In this document: piece by piece, positions 60,088 to 64,000 of the stretch
Position numbering within the stretch: position 1 is the first letter of the stretch
Layout: each line of letters begins with the position of its first letter
DNA from: Dimorphilus gyrociliatus
Lineage: Eukaryota; Annelida; Polychaeta; Dinophilidae
Length of the DNA: 64,000 bases
Direction of reading: 5' to 3'
Assembly (NCBI GenBank): GCA_904063045.1
Contig: CAJFCJ010000008.1
Location: 1,302,001-1,366,000 of the forward strand
Program-made: the position numbers and the translations under genes
The notes under the pieces: model-generated
The model's database searches: none
What the model saw: the letters and a program-made list of their open reading frames with translations, nothing else
Told to the model about the DNA's origin: nothing

Positions 60088-63000
60088 TAAGTTTTTCTTT
60101 GCAGTTGCGCTCCACTATACATCTTTAACAAAAGTAACGCAGTAGTATATTCAAACAGACTTTAAACTTTTCTGCTTAATTACTATTCTTGAAGCAGGTG
60201 TTATACGCTTTGAAAATTTAATAAAGACTCTTAATTTTTATAAATAACGTCATCGAACACGTGTTATGATTCAGATGTGGTTTTTTATCACTTGTTTCCA
60301 TTTTTTTAATTATTCATTAATGATCATAAACAAAATTTCACTTTATACACATCCAAAATTACTGGAAAGTCTTATTGGTCGTTAAAGATGTCTATGTAAC
60401 AATTGTTTCTCCAGCGTAAACAAAGAAAACAAGTACCAATTCTAAAATGGGACACAAATCTAATGGTAATCTGGTTGACAGTTAATTATCCTTTTTGTAA
60501 TTTTTACGAATAATTAATCAAGAATAAATTGTAACAAGTATTAAAAACTAGAAGAGAGGTGATAAGGTAGAATATTACACAAGACGTATTAAACTTATAA
60601 ATTTGCAATCTAACCTCTCTTAAAATAAAATTAAACTGAACAGAATGCCTAAAAGACAGTTATCATTTGGAAAATAATGTCTATCACCTTATTGTTTAAC
60701 TTAGAGAGATAAAACTATTTAACAGCTAAAAGATTTTCAAACAATTAAACTTTACTAATTTAATTTATCTTTCCTTTACCCTCTTAAGGTTAAAACCAAA
60801 AAAGCCGTAGAGGTCTATTTCTATTAATGGCTTCTCCTAGCTTTACTGACGTCTTTGTGAGAGGTTAAAAGCTGTAGAGTGTCAATGAGTTAGCCTCCAA
60901 TACACAGTTCCGATTAATAATATTTTCCTTTTTATTTACAAAGATAGCTTGTCTAAAATTAAAATACACATCTATAAAATGTTTTATGACAACGAATTAC
61001 ATTCAAAGAATAAGCTAAAAAAAACGGCAAAGATGCAGTAAAAAGTGCACACTTTTGTAAAGGAAAACAATTCCTAATTATAAAGCACAGTTTGTTTAAA
61101 CAAAAAACACTTCTCTGAAGAATCTGTACACATGACGAGTAGTTGTAACGAAAGTAATCGAGTTTAGATTTCTAGTTCAAGTAAAAAACAAGTTCAGTAG
61201 AAAATGTAAAAAATAATAAAATAAAAAATTTCTTATGCTCCTATTTCAAGACTGTGCCAATTTTTAAATAATAATCTTTTGTTTGGAAAGTCAATACGTC
61301 TCTTTTTTTCAAGGAACATCCAATGTTTTACTTTCAAAGCAGGAAGTTGTAAAAGATATCTCACCTACCCTATAGAACATTAATATGTTTTTTTTTATAT
61401 ACGAAGCAGAAAATACCTCTAAAATTATGACCAAATAGTAATAAAATCCACGTATTTACTTCCGGAAGTGGAACTTTGTGTTTGATTTTGTTAAGTAATG
61501 GAATAAAGAAATTTGCCCGTTTCGTAATAAAAATTGATTATTTCTACTTGGGATTAAAAGTTCTCATTCCCTCTTATTGATCAAAAAACAATAGAATAAG
61601 ATAAGGAAATCTGACCTTGAGTAAGAAGTAAATGATGTTAGAAAGAAAAAGACAGTTCTAGTAAAATGTTCGTCTTAAGAAAGGCGTCAAGTTTTTATTT
61701 CCGGAACATGTTTATAAATAAAAAACACTGCCACCTTGACATTGAAGGACGCCCTATATTTGCTTCATCCACAGCGATTTGATATTTCTTCTCTGAGTAA
61801 CATATTCCTAGAGTAGTTATCCTAACATGGACAAATGAATCCGGTTAGTTTGTTATTATACTTGAAATTTCTCTTTTCTGATTATTGTGAGCGATGCTAA
61901 AATGTAAATTTGATGATAAAAAATTGAGAAACATACTCTTATGGAACTTTGGGTAAAGGATTAAGTAGTTGAATTTATACTAGGTCTATTTCCGAAGGCA
62001 CTTTAGACCTTTTCCTGTTTTTATATCGTCGTACTTTACTTGCTGAATACAATTAGCTTCGTCAACTTTTCTTAATGATGTCTCTTGAAGGCAAATATTT
62101 TAAAGAAAGTACACGTACATTGTAGTCAATGTAATAACATATGCAGTTTGATGGATAAATAAATGTTATTATCGACGAATAAAGCTAAAGCGTAAAAAGG
62201 CGAAGGTCTAATGGGAATCATGATTAATGACCGACTTTCACATTAACCGCTTTAGATGTATTGTCCTTGAGAAAATATAGTTTTCGCTATATAAAATGAA
62301 ATTATAATAAATAGTAAAAAAGAAAAAGAATAACAGAAAATTCTTCATAGCTTTCATATTTTCGATCTATTATTGTTAAAAATTTAATAAAAAATGGCAT
62401 GTTTTCCGCAAAGATGTTTTTCGCCTTCTTCCTAAATGAAGTAAAATTTCTCAAAATAGATTCTTAAAACTATTTTAAAAGTAATAAACTTACTAAAAGA
62501 GTATACTCTTTTTTATTATTTATGCACTGGTTTGTTTTAAAGATTTAGTAAGGGCAATGGACTGCAATCTGTCCAGTAAAATAGCTAAAAAAACATCTAT
62601 GCCTTATAGTTTTTGAATGTTTACTATATCATGTCATAGAATTATTATTTTATTTTACACTTTTCATTTCTTCCCTTGATGGAATTTTGATAACCGGAAA
62701 TCATAATAATGTCTACAATGATGATAAATAGTAAAAGGAAATTTATATAGTATAAATTTATATATATATACAATATATACAGTATATATATACTATAGAT
62801 GCTATTAAAATAAACTATTTTAAACTTATTCATATAATATTCTACGTGAACTATACCTTCTTTTTCTTTTAGCATGTTGAGAACTATGTTTTGTTGGCAA
62901 AATCATAATTATACTCTGAATTTGGGAATTTAGACTATTTTTTCCCCCTTTGAAAATTGTGTTTCGCTAATCCCAGAAGTCTTTTAATATTCCGCTCCAT

Positions 63001-63830
63001 AAAATATCGTACCTTCTTAGTAAAAAGAGGAAGGCGTTAGTGTTTTTTATATCTTTCTGCTTGATTCATGTTCTCAACTATTTTGAGTAAGTTTAGAGGC
63101 TCCGTTTAAATACATCTATAAAAGTGTTATTAATTGTCAAACATATACAGTATATATATAATATTGTATGTAAAAATAATGATATTCGGAAGGAAAAGTA
63201 AGATGTATAAGATGTCAAACTAAACGTAATGATAGCCTCTGTGAATATTTCTTATCCCATAAATCCTTTATACAAATACAAAATGAATATAAGGCAAGCA
63301 AAAATGATTTTCAATAGTTGTGGGTAATAATTTCATACAAAAATGGTATGTATTCATAAAATTTTTATTTTTATATATGAGTATATATCGTATGTATATA
63401 TATATGTTAGTATATGCAGTATATATATATATATATAAATATAATTTATGAACTAGCTCACAGAGTATAAAGATATATAAAGCTAATATATAATTATATT
63501 AATATTTTATTTAATTTCTATGTTTATATCAATCTAAGAGCACATTTGTTTAAGACTTTAATTAATAAACGCCAACATCTTTTCTTTGATTAATTAGAGA
63601 TATATAAAAGTCTCTTCTTTGTTTCTGTTTTTATAGGAATCCCTTTTTCCTGTAATTGTATGCTTCCATTGTAGAATTTGACGTTCCGGGAAAACTATTT
63701 TTTATGAGAATATGGAAACAAATCGAAAAAAAAATTAACATGGGATTACAGATATATATAGCATATATATATATATAGTATATACATTTATATTAATAAT
63801 GTATTATGACTTTCAGATTTTATATTATCT

Positions 63831-63857
63831 TATATATATATATATATATATATATAT
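63831..63857. repeat. (TA)n microsatellite
   Basis: About 13 uninterrupted TA units near the right window edge. Confidence 0.95.
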
Positions 63858-64000
63858 TCTGTATATTTGCATTAGTATACTCCTGAGAAAAAACAATCTG
63901 AGGAATGTTTTGCTTGATTGCTGTCTATTCAACAAAAATTTATTGACAAAATTCGATAAATTATTTTACTTCAAAAGATTCTGCTATGACAACGAAAAAT

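Larger units (their letters stand above)
59928..64000. other. 4-kb upstream region of the channel gene; no gene seen
   Basis: Contains the presumed promoter of the DEG/ENaC gene near 60.0-60.1 kb and then AT-rich DNA without exon-like frames. TA repeats occur at 62758-62790, 63380-63440 and 63831-63857, with TATAC(A/T)GTATA copies at 62776 and 63144. Confidence 0.55.

Noticed and set aside
1-64000. tRNA, rRNA, CRISPR or transposase genes
   Set aside because: I looked for tRNA B-box words, long direct-repeat arrays with spacers and recognisable transposase or reverse-transcriptase motifs and saw none; small RNAs cannot be excluded without a covariance search.

Overview
The window is very AT-rich nuclear DNA from an invertebrate animal. 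Coding exons are short islands bounded by canonical GT/AG splice sites, and they sit among kilobases of AT-rich intron and intergenic DNA full of TA microsatellites. Gene content is animal-specific: two rhodopsin-type neuropeptide receptors, a collagen/C1q secreted protein, a Mab-21 family protein, a multi-domain Ly6/uPAR-like protein, an HNK-1-family carbohydrate sulfotransferase, a CRAL-TRIO lipid carrier, a claudin-superfamily four-pass protein and a DEG/ENaC channel. The leucokinin-type receptor points to a protostome. A lophotrochozoan is my guess, but I cannot name the species. There is no sign of bacterial or viral DNA.

Layout, left to right. 532-12480 (+) is the 3' part of a leucokinin-receptor-like GPCR whose first exons lie left of the window; one intron is 9.2 kb. 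13902-14998 (-) is a collagen/C1q gene, convergent with it. 15.0-19.1 kb is empty. 19103-27985 (+) is a second peptide GPCR in four exons, followed only 127 bp later on the same strand by a single-exon Mab-21-like gene (28113-29159). 30836-33063 (-) is a chain of four Ly6-like domains, each built from two exons, with a decayed half-domain further upstream. 35140-36121 (+) is a candidate tiny single-pass membrane protein. 36688-39505 (+) is a two-exon sulfotransferase. 39.5-47.6 kb has no supported gene. 47670-48605 (+) is the single-exon CRAL-TRIO gene. 49248-50736 (-) is the six-exon claudin-like gene. 52191-59927 (-) is the four-exon DEG/ENaC channel. 59.9-64.0 kb has no supported gene.

Exon models were built by hand from splice sites, reading phase and protein-family motifs. 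For five multi-exon genes the exon lengths sum to an exact number of codons (384, 139, 307, 329 and 739 aa), which supports them. The membrane and secreted genes (receptors, channel, Ly6 chain, C1q, sulfotransferase, claudin-like) fit a neuronal or epithelial surface repertoire, but nothing shows that they form one pathway. The most interesting non-coding signals are a dispersed odd palindrome, TATAC(A/T)GTATA, found at 21 exact sites and never in an exon, and CTCF-like core motifs close to gene boundaries.
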